Shown: positions 25,571 through 32,788 of the stretch, piece by piece | Layout of the letters: each line of letters starts with the position of its first letter | How positions within the stretch are numbered: position 1 is the first letter of the stretch | Assembly (NCBI RefSeq): GCF_021044425.1 | Contig: NZ_JAJNEC010000005.1 | Span: forward strand, 310,001-374,000 | From: Niabella pedocola | GTDB lineage: Bacteria; Bacteroidota; Bacteroidia; Chitinophagales; Chitinophagaceae | Length of the DNA stretch: 64,000 nucleotides | Direction of reading: 5' to 3' | The notes under the pieces: generated by a model | Told to the model about the DNA's origin: nothing | Seen by the model: only the letters and a program-made list of their open reading frames with translations | The model's database searches: none | Made by a program: the position numbers and the translations under genes

Positions 25571-26647
25571 TTACCCGGATTTTGAAAAGAAGTATAAGGC
25601 AATCAATACCAGGATACCGATGATAATGGCAGTAGCTATTTTGGATACCGATAAAGGCTTGTTGCCACCGATTGCACCCGTTTGTCCGTTGATGATGAAA
25701 TGATAGGTTTTGCCTTTGAACAGGTACTGGCATAGCCATACCGGCAGGATGATCTGTTTAAATGTTTCCCCCGAATATCGGGTCTCCACCCGCAGATCCC
25801 GGTAAGTGTCTTCAGCCAGCCGCGAAACAGCATCTTCTTCGATCTTCCGGTCCATGATGGACCGTGCCAGCTGGTAGGTTTCGGACAGGTCTTTATCATA
25901 GGCGCGGGCGTTCCATCCCAACAGGTACTCATCATCAAACACTACCACATCTTTGAGCAGGTAGGGGTACACATCATTGATCCGGTCCTGGGGAATGGCA
26001 TTGTTTCCACATACCAGCACATCATCAAAAAAACGTTCGAAAGATCCGGAGCGCCAGGTCCAGTCTGTATGCCGCACCTGTTCGGTCACCTCCTCTCCGT
26101 TGGCGTTCCGCCGGCGCACGGTTTCATAATAATACCGGCCGGCATACCCGCTCCAGTCGTTTTCCGTATGGCAGTCAAACGTCCAGAAAGGCACATAGTG
26201 CCCTTCCAGTTTATCTGCCAGTGAAAGTTTCTTGAGGTCGTTGTCGTTCCAGAATCCCCTGCCGATCCAGTTGGCGAACCGGTCCAGCGCTTCCTGTTTG
26301 GATATTTTAAAGGGAATGATGCCTGCAGGACTGATCCTGCGGGTAGCATATGCCGCAGGGTTCAGTACATTATTGCCGCAATTCCGGCATTCAAAAAAAG
26401 CAACGTCGCCTTCCTTCTGCGTTTCCTGCCCGCATTTACTGCAACGGTAAACCACTACCTGAACCGGCGCTATCGGAATGGTTTCCGCATCTTTAAAAAT
26501 ACTGATGTTCCGTTCTTCGATCACCTCGGTGCTTTGCTGAATGGCAAAGGCGGTTCCGCAATGAAGACATTTCAGACTGCTTTTGGATGCCTCATAGTTC
26601 AGCTCCGATCCGCAATTCGGACAGGGATATTCTTCAAATGCCTGCAT
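25571..26647 (-). CDS. Zinc-ribbon membrane protein (YdjG-like)
   Basis: 358 residues. The N terminus has two zinc ribbons: CPNC with CLHC (about 9-34) and CSKC with CRNC (about 70-91). The middle domain (GIIPFKISKQEALDRFANWIGRGFW, GHYVPFWTFDCHTENDWSGYAGRYYYE) is the conserved part of proteins resembling Bacillus YdjG. One membrane helix lies at the C terminus (about 333-354). It stands 12 bases downstream of an SPFH-domain gene. In Bacillus the YdjFGHI proteins act in a PspA-like membrane-stress response, so the same role is inferred here. Confidence 0.82.
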   Translation of the reverse strand: MQAFEEYPCPNCGSELNYEASKSSLKCLHCGTAFAIQQSTEVIEERNISIFKDAETIPIAPVQVVVYRCSKCGQETQKEGDVAFFECRNCGNNVLNPAAYATRRISPAGIIPFKISKQEALDRFANWIGRGFWNDNDLKKLSLADKLEGHYVPFWTFDCHTENDWSGYAGRYYYETVRRRNANGEEVTEQVRHTDWTWRSGSFERFFDDVLVCGNNAIPQDRINDVYPYLLKDVVVFDDEYLLGWNARAYDKDLSETYQLARSIMDRKIEEDAVSRLAEDTYRDLRVETRYSGETFKQIILPVWLCQYLFKGKTYHFIINGQTGAIGGNKPLSVSKIATAIIIGILVLIALYFFSKSG

Positions 26648-26659
26648 AATATACGTTCA

Positions 26660-27646
26660 TTACAACCGGGCCAGGATTTCTTTTTTCTTTTCTGCAAACT
26701 CTTCTTCGGTGATGATGCCCTGGTTCTTCAGCTCGCCCAGTTGTTTTAACACATCCATCAGGTTCGTTTTGCTTTCCGCAGCAGCGGGCTGCTGGGGCTG
26801 ATTGGCCTGCGCCATCAGGTTGGTGAGCACCACCCCGGCTCCCACACCACCCATATTGCCCGCTGCATCGTTGTTGGAAAGATTCTCCAATGCAATACCT
26901 CCCTGCATCTGGTTAAACTCATTCAGGTTGCCCTTCAAAATGTTCAGTTCGGTTTTCTTATCCAGGATCTTTTCTACTTCCTCCGGCAATGAAATATTTT
27001 CGATGAAGAATTTTTCCAGGGAAAGTCCATAGCTGTCCAGCTCTTTTTGAAATTCGGGCTTTAACTGGATACCGAGGGCCTGGTAGTTGGCAGCCAGCTC
27101 CAGTACAGAAATTTTTGCCTTGGCCAGCACTTCGGCGAAGTGACTGGAAAGGATGCCCTGCAATACTTCTTCTACACCTTCCACGCGTACAAAGGGGTTG
27201 GTTCCTGCAAATTCGGTAATAAACTTTTTGGCATCGCTGATCCGGATGGCAAAGTTGCCAAATGCTTTCAGTCGTACCTGCCCCAGCTCCGCATCCCGGA
27301 TCAGCACCGGGCCGGAAGTGCCCCATTTCAGATCGGTAAACTGACGCGTATTGATAAAATAGATATCTACTTTAAAGGGAGATTCGAATCCGTATTTCCA
27401 GGATTTTAAGGTGGTGGTAATGGGCATATTGCTGGTGGAAAGCGTATGCAGGCCCAGCTGATAAACATCACCGAACTCACCTTCATTCATTAACACTACC
27501 AGCTGGCTTTCACGAACAGTGAGTTTTGCACCATTCTTTATATTGTTTCCTTTATCCTGGAACTTCCATATAAGCGTGTTACTGGAGGTATCGACCCATT
27601 CAATAACTTCAACGAATTCATTCTTAATAAAATCAAATAATCCCAT
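26660..27646 (-). CDS. SPFH domain protein with SHOCT-like C terminus (YdjI-like)
   Basis: 328 residues. The SPFH fold spans about 1-230 (LIWKFQDKGNNIKNGAKLTVRESQLVVLMNEGEF, GTSGPVLIRDAELGQVRLKAFGNFAIRI). A Gly/Asn/Gln-rich linker follows, then a short SHOCT helix pair at the C terminus (MDVLKQLGELKNQGIITEEEFAEKKKEIL). There is no transmembrane helix. It lies first in a two-gene unit with the zinc-ribbon membrane protein. The pair corresponds to YdjI-YdjG of Bacillus and is probably a peripheral scaffold recruited to stressed membrane (inference). Confidence 0.88.
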   Translation of the reverse strand: MGLFDFIKNEFVEVIEWVDTSSNTLIWKFQDKGNNIKNGAKLTVRESQLVVLMNEGEFGDVYQLGLHTLSTSNMPITTTLKSWKYGFESPFKVDIYFINTRQFTDLKWGTSGPVLIRDAELGQVRLKAFGNFAIRISDAKKFITEFAGTNPFVRVEGVEEVLQGILSSHFAEVLAKAKISVLELAANYQALGIQLKPEFQKELDSYGLSLEKFFIENISLPEEVEKILDKKTELNILKGNLNEFNQMQGGIALENLSNNDAAGNMGGVGAGVVLTNLMAQANQPQQPAAAESKTNLMDVLKQLGELKNQGIITEEEFAEKKKEILARL

Positions 27647-27817
27647 GCGATTGCTGTTTTATAGATTGAAATTAAGGGAAAAAGATGACAGGAAGGCCGG
27701 ACTTTTTTTTGCAGGTTCCGGTCCAGTTTCTGCAACTACAGAAAGATCCGCGTTTGCCGAATGAAGCTGTTGGCAACAGCCCTCATCGTTGCGACCATTG
27801 CAATCGTCCGGTACCAT

Positions 27818-28657
27818 TCACCGTTTTTGTTTGAACAACCAGGCCGGCAGCGCCTCACCGGAAAGAAAAGGAACCGGAATGGTATTGTGATTGAATTGGC
27901 GGAAGGTGGTAAACAATAGCCGCCGGTTTTTCTTCAGCAGGTTAAACAATACCATACTTCCGGGATAAGGATTTTCGTCATCGGCATCACCGTGGATCAG
28001 CCAGATCGGTTTACGGATGATTCCACTGATATTGGAAAAATCCGGTACACCGGCGATGGATACCATAGCGGCAAACAGGTCCGGATCGCTGCTTAAGAGG
28101 TGTTGCGCCGTTGAAGCCCCCATGGAATACCCCACGATATACAACCGCCGGCGGTCAATTCCGCGATACTCTTTTAGCAAGGTTTTCACCAGATTCAGTA
28201 CCAGGCCTACATCTGCGGAAGCAAACGCCGTAAATACTCCTTTGGCTGTATCCATTAAATAATTGGAAGAGCGCAGTGCAAATTGTGGTGCTACCACAAA
28301 TGCCGGGTAACGTTCCCGGATCGTCTTTTGTAACCATATACGCGCCAGGGGCTCCAGCTGTTTTTCATTATCATTTCCGATCCTGCTGGAATTATGCAGC
28401 GTGATCACCAACGGATACTTTTTATGCGGCACCTGGTTCGGCGGAGCCAGCAACCGGTAAGGCAATGAAGTTTGTCCCTGATGGTATATTTTTTTTTGAT
28501 AGGCTGTATCCGGCAAATTATTCAGGATCGCTCTTGCCTGTATTGCTGCATTGCTGTCGAACGGGGTGTCAGCAAAAATCATCTGCTGGCCCGGCACAGC
28601 TGTGGTTATCAGCAGGCATAAAAGACAGGGAATGGTCCATTTCAAAGGCCGGCGCAT
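27818..28657 (-). CDS. Secreted alpha/beta hydrolase (esterase/PHB-depolymerase-like)
   Basis: 279 residues with a signal peptide (about 1-23, ending VPGQQ). The nucleophile elbow is GYSMGAS with S178. The acid is in WLIHGDADDENPY and the His in FNHNTIP. N-terminal strands LPYRLLAPPNQVPHKKYPLVITLHNSS match secreted carboxylesterase/feruloyl-esterase-like and LpqC-type proteins. It would act in the periplasm or outside; the substrate is unknown. It follows the RsmB-type gene in reverse order with 30 bases between them. Confidence 0.85.
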   Translation of the reverse strand: MRRPLKWTIPCLLCLLITTAVPGQQMIFADTPFDSNAAIQARAILNNLPDTAYQKKIYHQGQTSLPYRLLAPPNQVPHKKYPLVITLHNSSRIGNDNEKQLEPLARIWLQKTIRERYPAFVVAPQFALRSSNYLMDTAKGVFTAFASADVGLVLNLVKTLLKEYRGIDRRRLYIVGYSMGASTAQHLLSSDPDLFAAMVSIAGVPDFSNISGIIRKPIWLIHGDADDENPYPGSMVLFNLLKKNRRLLFTTFRQFNHNTIPVPFLSGEALPAWLFKQKR

Positions 28658-28687
28658 CCGGATGTTTTTATTTTATTAATTGCTCCT

Positions 28688-29938
28688 TCAGGGATGTTTC
28701 TTTTTTTGGAGTAAAGCACCAAACATGGTGTCTGCTTTTAAGGCATACCCTTTTAACACCTGCTGTTCCTTTACTTCCCAGCCCTGCTCTTGCAGCCGGG
28801 CTACCTGGTCTTCATTTTCAGCTTTGAATACCGAGCAGGTAATGTATAACAAAAAGCCGCCGGGTTTTACAGAGCGGGTCACATTGCTTAAAATGTTGCG
28901 CTGTAAGGCCGCATAGGTCTTGATTTCTTCCGTATTAAAAAAGTGCAACCGCTCCGGGGTGCGACTCCAGGTTCCGCTTCCTGAACAGGGTACATCTGCA
29001 ATGACCAGATCAAAGCGTTCCCGCGAAAGCGGTGCCTCCGGTTTTGCGGCATCCGCAACCAGGGCCCGGAAATTTTTTATGCCTGCCTCATGAAAACGCT
29101 TTTTTAAATTAGCAATGATCGATGGCCGTATATCGGAAACGGTGAGCTCCACGGTTCCCAATACATCCGCCGCCAGGATCGATTTACCACCGCTGGCCGC
29201 ACAGCAATCCCATATAGATACTTGAGTTCCCATAGTGGCCGGGATGCGATCTGATACATGGGGCTTAAGACCCGGGTTCCCATGGCTATCGGGATGCACT
29301 CCTCCTGCCACCCGGATTTTATAGCTGCGCAGCAGGCCAGCTATTTTTTGAGAGCTCAGATCCTGGATCACTACTTCCGAGTTTACAGAAAGCAGTTCGC
29401 CGGCTTTTGCGGTATTGGGCAGCCGTAAGGCATCCCCATCCTTTTCAAAGGGAAGCGCGGCCTGTTCCAGCTTTTTGATCACCGCGGCTTCATTTCCGGG
29501 GCGGATGCGTAAGAACAGATCCGGCTGTACAAAAAAAGAACGTTCAAACGCTGCCGGATCAACCTCCGGACTAAGTTGGTCTTTCCAGGGGAAAACGGTT
29601 CCTGAAAAGGTTTCCGGTACTTTGTAAATGGTCAGCAACTCCACCCAGGGAGCAGCGATCTCCGTAGCGGAAAGGCGCAACCCCAGTAAGACCCGTTGTT
29701 CAAAAGAAAGATCGGTAAAGGATTTCCCCAGCCGGTAATAGGCATAGCATAACTGGGCCACCTGTTTGCGGTCTTTACCCCCAAATTTCTTTTCCCGTGA
29801 GAAATAGTTTTTAAGAAACTGTGCCAGTGGCTCCTGGCCTTTGTAGTCGCCAATGATCTTTACAGCGCTGTTCAGATACGAATAAAAGCGCCCAGGTACT
29901 TTTTCAGCGCTGCCGGGTATGGATGATGCTGCGGTCAA
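28688..29938 (-). CDS. RsmB/NOP-type SAM-dependent RNA methyltransferase
   Basis: 416 residues. An N-terminal NusB/RsmB-like helical part (RFYSYLNSAVKIIGDYKGQEPLAQFLKNYF, GGKDRKQVAQLCYAYYRLGKSF) precedes the catalytic domain. That domain has VWDCC-type SAM loop WDCCAASGGKSILAAD, the motif IV Cys in ADVPCSGSGTWSRTPERL and the motif VI Cys in ITCSVFKAENEDQV. It makes m5C in rRNA or tRNA. No ATG exists near the 5' end; the only credible start is TTG at 29938, just 18 bases after the terminator hairpin of sucB. That is an unusual setting for translation initiation. Confidence 0.88.
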   Translation of the reverse strand: MTAASSIPGSAEKVPGRFYSYLNSAVKIIGDYKGQEPLAQFLKNYFSREKKFGGKDRKQVAQLCYAYYRLGKSFTDLSFEQRVLLGLRLSATEIAAPWVELLTIYKVPETFSGTVFPWKDQLSPEVDPAAFERSFFVQPDLFLRIRPGNEAAVIKKLEQAALPFEKDGDALRLPNTAKAGELLSVNSEVVIQDLSSQKIAGLLRSYKIRVAGGVHPDSHGNPGLKPHVSDRIPATMGTQVSIWDCCAASGGKSILAADVLGTVELTVSDIRPSIIANLKKRFHEAGIKNFRALVADAAKPEAPLSRERFDLVIADVPCSGSGTWSRTPERLHFFNTEEIKTYAALQRNILSNVTRSVKPGGFLLYITCSVFKAENEDQVARLQEQGWEVKEQQVLKGYALKADTMFGALLQKKKHP

Positions 29939-29948
29939 TCGAATGATT

Positions 29949-29993
29949 TAAAACCGGAGCGGCCTGTTTACATATCCGTAAACAGGCCGCTCC
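29949..29993 (-). terminator. Terminator downstream of sucB
   Basis: A perfect 16-base stem (GGAGCGGCCTGTTTAC at 29956-29971 with its complement at 29978-29993, loop ATATCC) is followed on the minus strand by GGTTTTAAAT. It lies 15 bases after the sucB stop and 18 bases ahead of the RsmB-type start codon. Confidence 0.75.
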
Positions 29994-30007
29994 CGTATTG
30001 TGATGGA

Positions 30008-31255
30008 TTATAATTCCAGTAATGTTTTAATCGGGTCTTGCTGTATCAGCAGCAGGGTGGGGTTTTCCAGCAATTCTTTCACACGCACCAGGAAGCTTAC
30101 TGACTCCCTTCCGTCAACGATCCGGTGGTCATAACTTAACGCAATATACATCATCGGGCGGATCACCACCTGGCCGTTCTCGGCAATGGGGCGCTCTACA
30201 ATATTGTGCATGCCCAGGATGGCACTTTGCGGCAGGTTGATGATGGGCGTGCTGATCAGTGAGCCAAACACCCCTCCATTGGTAATGGTAAAGGTTCCGC
30301 CGGTAAGATCTTCTGCTGTTAATTTGCTGTCGCGCGCCTTTTTAGCCAGATCCAGCACCGCTTTCTCCACTCCTGCCATGCTCAGGCTTTCCACGTTACG
30401 GATCACCGGAACGGTAAGACCGCGGGGGGTACTTACCGCAATGCTGATGTCTGCATAATCATGAAACAGGATCTGGTCGCCATCTATGTAAGCGTTTACC
30501 GAAGGCCATTCGGCAAGCGCAATGGCACAGGCCTTGGCAAAAAAGCTCATAAAACCCAGCCCTACCCCATGTATTTCTTTAAACTTGTCTTTGTATTTAG
30601 CCCGGATGTCCATGATCGGCTTCATGTTCACCTCGTTAAAGGTGGTCAGCATGGCCGTGGTATTTTTTGCTTCTACCAACCGGCGGCTGATAGTTTTACG
30701 CAGGCTCGTCATTTTCTGTGGCCGTTCGTTACGACTGTATAACTCGGCTCCGGCAAATGCCTTCCGGCCCGGGTTGGCCAGGGCTGCCAGTACATCTTCC
30801 TTTACAATTTTACCGGAGAAGCCCGAAGGTGTTACATCTTTAGGATTTACCCCTTTATCCGCAATAATGGCGGAGGCCACCGGCGTGGCTTTTACGGCTG
30901 TTGCGCTTACAGGAGCCGCCGGCTTTTCCTTTTCAGGATCGGGAGCTGGCTTTTTAGCTTCCTGGGGTGCTTTATCGGCCGGCGCCTGTTCCGGCCCCGG
31001 GGCTGTTTCCGGCTTTACCGCCGAATCATCAATAGAGGCAATGATATCACCGATATTCAGCGTATCGCCCTCGGCGGCATTGGTGGTAAGCATACCCGCT
31101 TTTTCCGCATTTACCTCAAATGTTGCCTTCTCGCTTTCCAATTCCGCGATCACCTCGTCCCGCTCTACATATTCCCCTGTATTTTTTACCCATTTCAATA
31201 AGGTTACTTCACTAATCGACTCCCCAACAGTGGGAACTTTTATATCAATTGCCAT
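30008..31255 (-). CDS. sucB: 2-oxoglutarate dehydrogenase E2 (dihydrolipoyl succinyltransferase)
   Basis: 415 residues with the E2 layout: lipoyl domain (1-76, lipoyl Lys in LESEKATFE), a Pro/Ala/Lys-rich linker, an E1/E3-binding domain ([25 protein letters not shown]) and the catalytic core ending in SYDHRIVDG with H377 and D381. The ESEKATFE motif and single lipoyl domain separate it from the PDH E2 at the left edge. It transfers succinyl to CoA in the TCA cycle. Its E1 partner sucA is on the same strand but 1.5 kb upstream, across an inverted response-regulator gene and a repeat region. Confidence 0.95.
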   Translation of the reverse strand: MAIDIKVPTVGESISEVTLLKWVKNTGEYVERDEVIAELESEKATFEVNAEKAGMLTTNAAEGDTLNIGDIIASIDDSAVKPETAPGPEQAPADKAPQEAKKPAPDPEKEKPAAPVSATAVKATPVASAIIADKGVNPKDVTPSGFSGKIVKEDVLAALANPGRKAFAGAELYSRNERPQKMTSLRKTISRRLVEAKNTTAMLTTFNEVNMKPIMDIRAKYKDKFKEIHGVGLGFMSFFAKACAIALAEWPSVNAYIDGDQILFHDYADISIAVSTPRGLTVPVIRNVESLSMAGVEKAVLDLAKKARDSKLTAEDLTGGTFTITNGGVFGSLISTPIINLPQSAILGMHNIVERPIAENGQVVIRPMMYIALSYDHRIVDGRESVSFLVRVKELLENPTLLLIQQDPIKTLLEL

Positions 31256-31339
31256 AAAAAAAAATGCTTTTAAAAAGGTATGGCAAAGTACGGCAAAAAA
31301 TTGTAAACTCTACATTCTGATTTGATATTTCAGCGGTCG

Positions 31340-31390
31340 GTAGTCAGATTGCAGATTCCGGATTTGAGATTCCAGATTTGAGACGGGCGA
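31340..31390. repeat. 'cagattccggatttgagatt' degenerate repeat patch
   Basis: Short units such as cagatt, ccggatttgaga and ccagatttgaga repeat with variation. The same unit family forms an exact heptamer run at 53991-54018. Confidence 0.5.
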
Positions 31391-31480
31391 TACGGGATTT
31401 GCTGAGCAGGAATGGTGCGGGCATCGTAAAACAGCGCCTTCAGCGGTCAGAATTGAGCACTCAGAGGCCAGATTTCAGAT

Positions 31481-31739
31481 CCGGAGCCCAGCATCCGGAT
31501 TTCAGCTCCAATGTTCGTGTTCACACTGGAGATCCTGTTTCCACGGTTTACCGGTCTATTCGATATATGAACACCATATTACATACACCAGGGCCTCGCG
31601 TCTCAAACCGGGATACAATGCCCTTCACTTAAGCGTTTTTACCATTGCCGCTGATACGCTGATTGCGCTGCGGCGCTTTCGCTGCGATATTTTTGAGTAC
31701 GATTAAAATCTGTACCAATCTGCGCATCTGCGGGATCAA
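31481..31739. repeat. Direct repeat, unit A (about 259 bases)
   Basis: Unit A begins ccggagcccagcatccgga and ends with accaatctgcgcatctgcgg. It is repeated imperfectly as unit B at 31763-31998. Blocks held in common include ttcagctccaatgttc, acaccaggg, ccattgccgctgatacgctg and a block near the end starting atatttttgagt. No open frame is conserved. Blocks like 'gccgctgatacgctgatt' recur as intergenic repeats in Bacteroidota genomes. Confidence 0.75.
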
Positions 31740-31762
31740 CGAAATGACATTGAATCCAGCAG

Positions 31763-31998
31763 CCGGAGCTCAGCATCCGGAGTTCAGCTCCAATGTTCTT
31801 GTTCGCGCTGGAGATTCCATATCCGAAAGCCGTATGCCATACACCAGGGGCCTCCCGTCTCAAATCGGGATGCAATGTCCTTGACCTAAGCTTTTTTTAT
31901 CATTGCCGCTGATACGCTGATTGCACCTGCGGCTTTTTCACTGCAATATTTTTGAGTGCGATTAAAACCTGTACCAATCTGCACATCTGCGGCATCAA
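31763..31998. repeat. Direct repeat, unit B (about 236 bases)
   Basis: Second imperfect copy of unit A at 31481-31739, starting ccggagctcagcatccgga and ending accaatctgcacatctgcgg. It ends about 75 bases before the response-regulator gene and may contain part of that gene's promoter. With unit A it fills most of the 819-base spacer 31256-32074. Confidence 0.75.
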
Positions 31999-32074
31999 AT
32001 CAAAAATCTGAAATCTCAAAAATATCACACAAATTGGCGATACGCTGCTATTTTTATTGCCGTAATTTTATAAT

Positions 32075-32722
32075 ATGAATGTAACAACCATACGTGTGGC
32101 TGTTTTTGATGATAATGCGTACCGGAGGGACAGTTTATCCATGCTGATCAATGCATCGCCCCATATGACCTGTACGGGTACTTTTTTTGATTGCAGCAAT
32201 GTGATCACAGACATACGGAAGGCTGACCCGGATGTGGTTTTGATGGATATTGACATGCCCAATGTAAATGGCATTGAAGGCGTGAAGATCATTAAAGTGA
32301 ATTTTCCCAAGATACAGGTGCTGATGCAAACCGTTTATGAAGACGATAATAAAATCTTCGCATCCATCTGTGCCGGCGCATCCGGTTACATTCTAAAAAA
32401 ATCGCCTCCGGCGCAATTGCTTCAGGCAATTGAAGATGTATACAATGGGGACGCGGCCATGACTGCTTCGATTGCCAAAAAAGTGTTGACTGCTTTTCAG
32501 AAAAATGTCTTCTTTGAAAACAATGAGGAAGTAGAACTTACCGGGCGGGAAAAGGAAATCCTAAACCTGCTGGTAAAAGGGTACACACGGAAGATGGTGG
32601 CTTCGGCCTGTAACCTGAGCATCCATACGGTGAACACCCACATCAAAAATGTATACGAAAAATTACAAGTAAATTCCGTTTCAGAGGCTGTTGTAAAAGC
32701 CCTGAACCAGAAGCTACTATAA
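32075..32722 (+). CDS. NarL/LuxR-family response regulator
   Basis: 215 residues. The receiver domain (1-125) has the acidic pair FDDN, phosphoacceptor D58 in LMDIDMP, and Lys in ILKKSPP. The C-terminal LuxR HTH starts ELTGREKEILNLLVKGYTRKMVASACNLSIHTVNTHIKNVYEKLQV. No histidine kinase is next to it, so it is an orphan regulator. It is inserted in opposite orientation between sucA and sucB. Confidence 0.93.
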   Translation: MNVTTIRVAVFDDNAYRRDSLSMLINASPHMTCTGTFFDCSNVITDIRKADPDVVLMDIDMPNVNGIEGVKIIKVNFPKIQVLMQTVYEDDNKIFASICAGASGYILKKSPPAQLLQAIEDVYNGDAAMTASIAKKVLTAFQKNVFFENNEEVELTGREKEILNLLVKGYTRKMVASACNLSIHTVNTHIKNVYEKLQVNSVSEAVVKALNQKLL

Positions 32723-32748
32723 ACGCTCATGTTTAGTTTTGAATAGAT

Positions 32749-32777
32749 AAAAAAAGGGCGGAATTTCTATTCCGCCC
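32749..32777 (-). terminator. Intrinsic terminator of sucA
   Basis: On the minus strand the stem GGGCGGAAT, loop AGAA and stem ATTCCGCCC are followed by seven T. It lies 11 bases after the sucA stop and converges on the response-regulator gene. Confidence 0.88.
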
Positions 32778-32788
32778 GCTATTTCCTG

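Noticed and set aside
31378..31884. Small frames in the suc repeat region
   Set aside because: They are not conserved between the two repeat units, so no selection for protein is visible.
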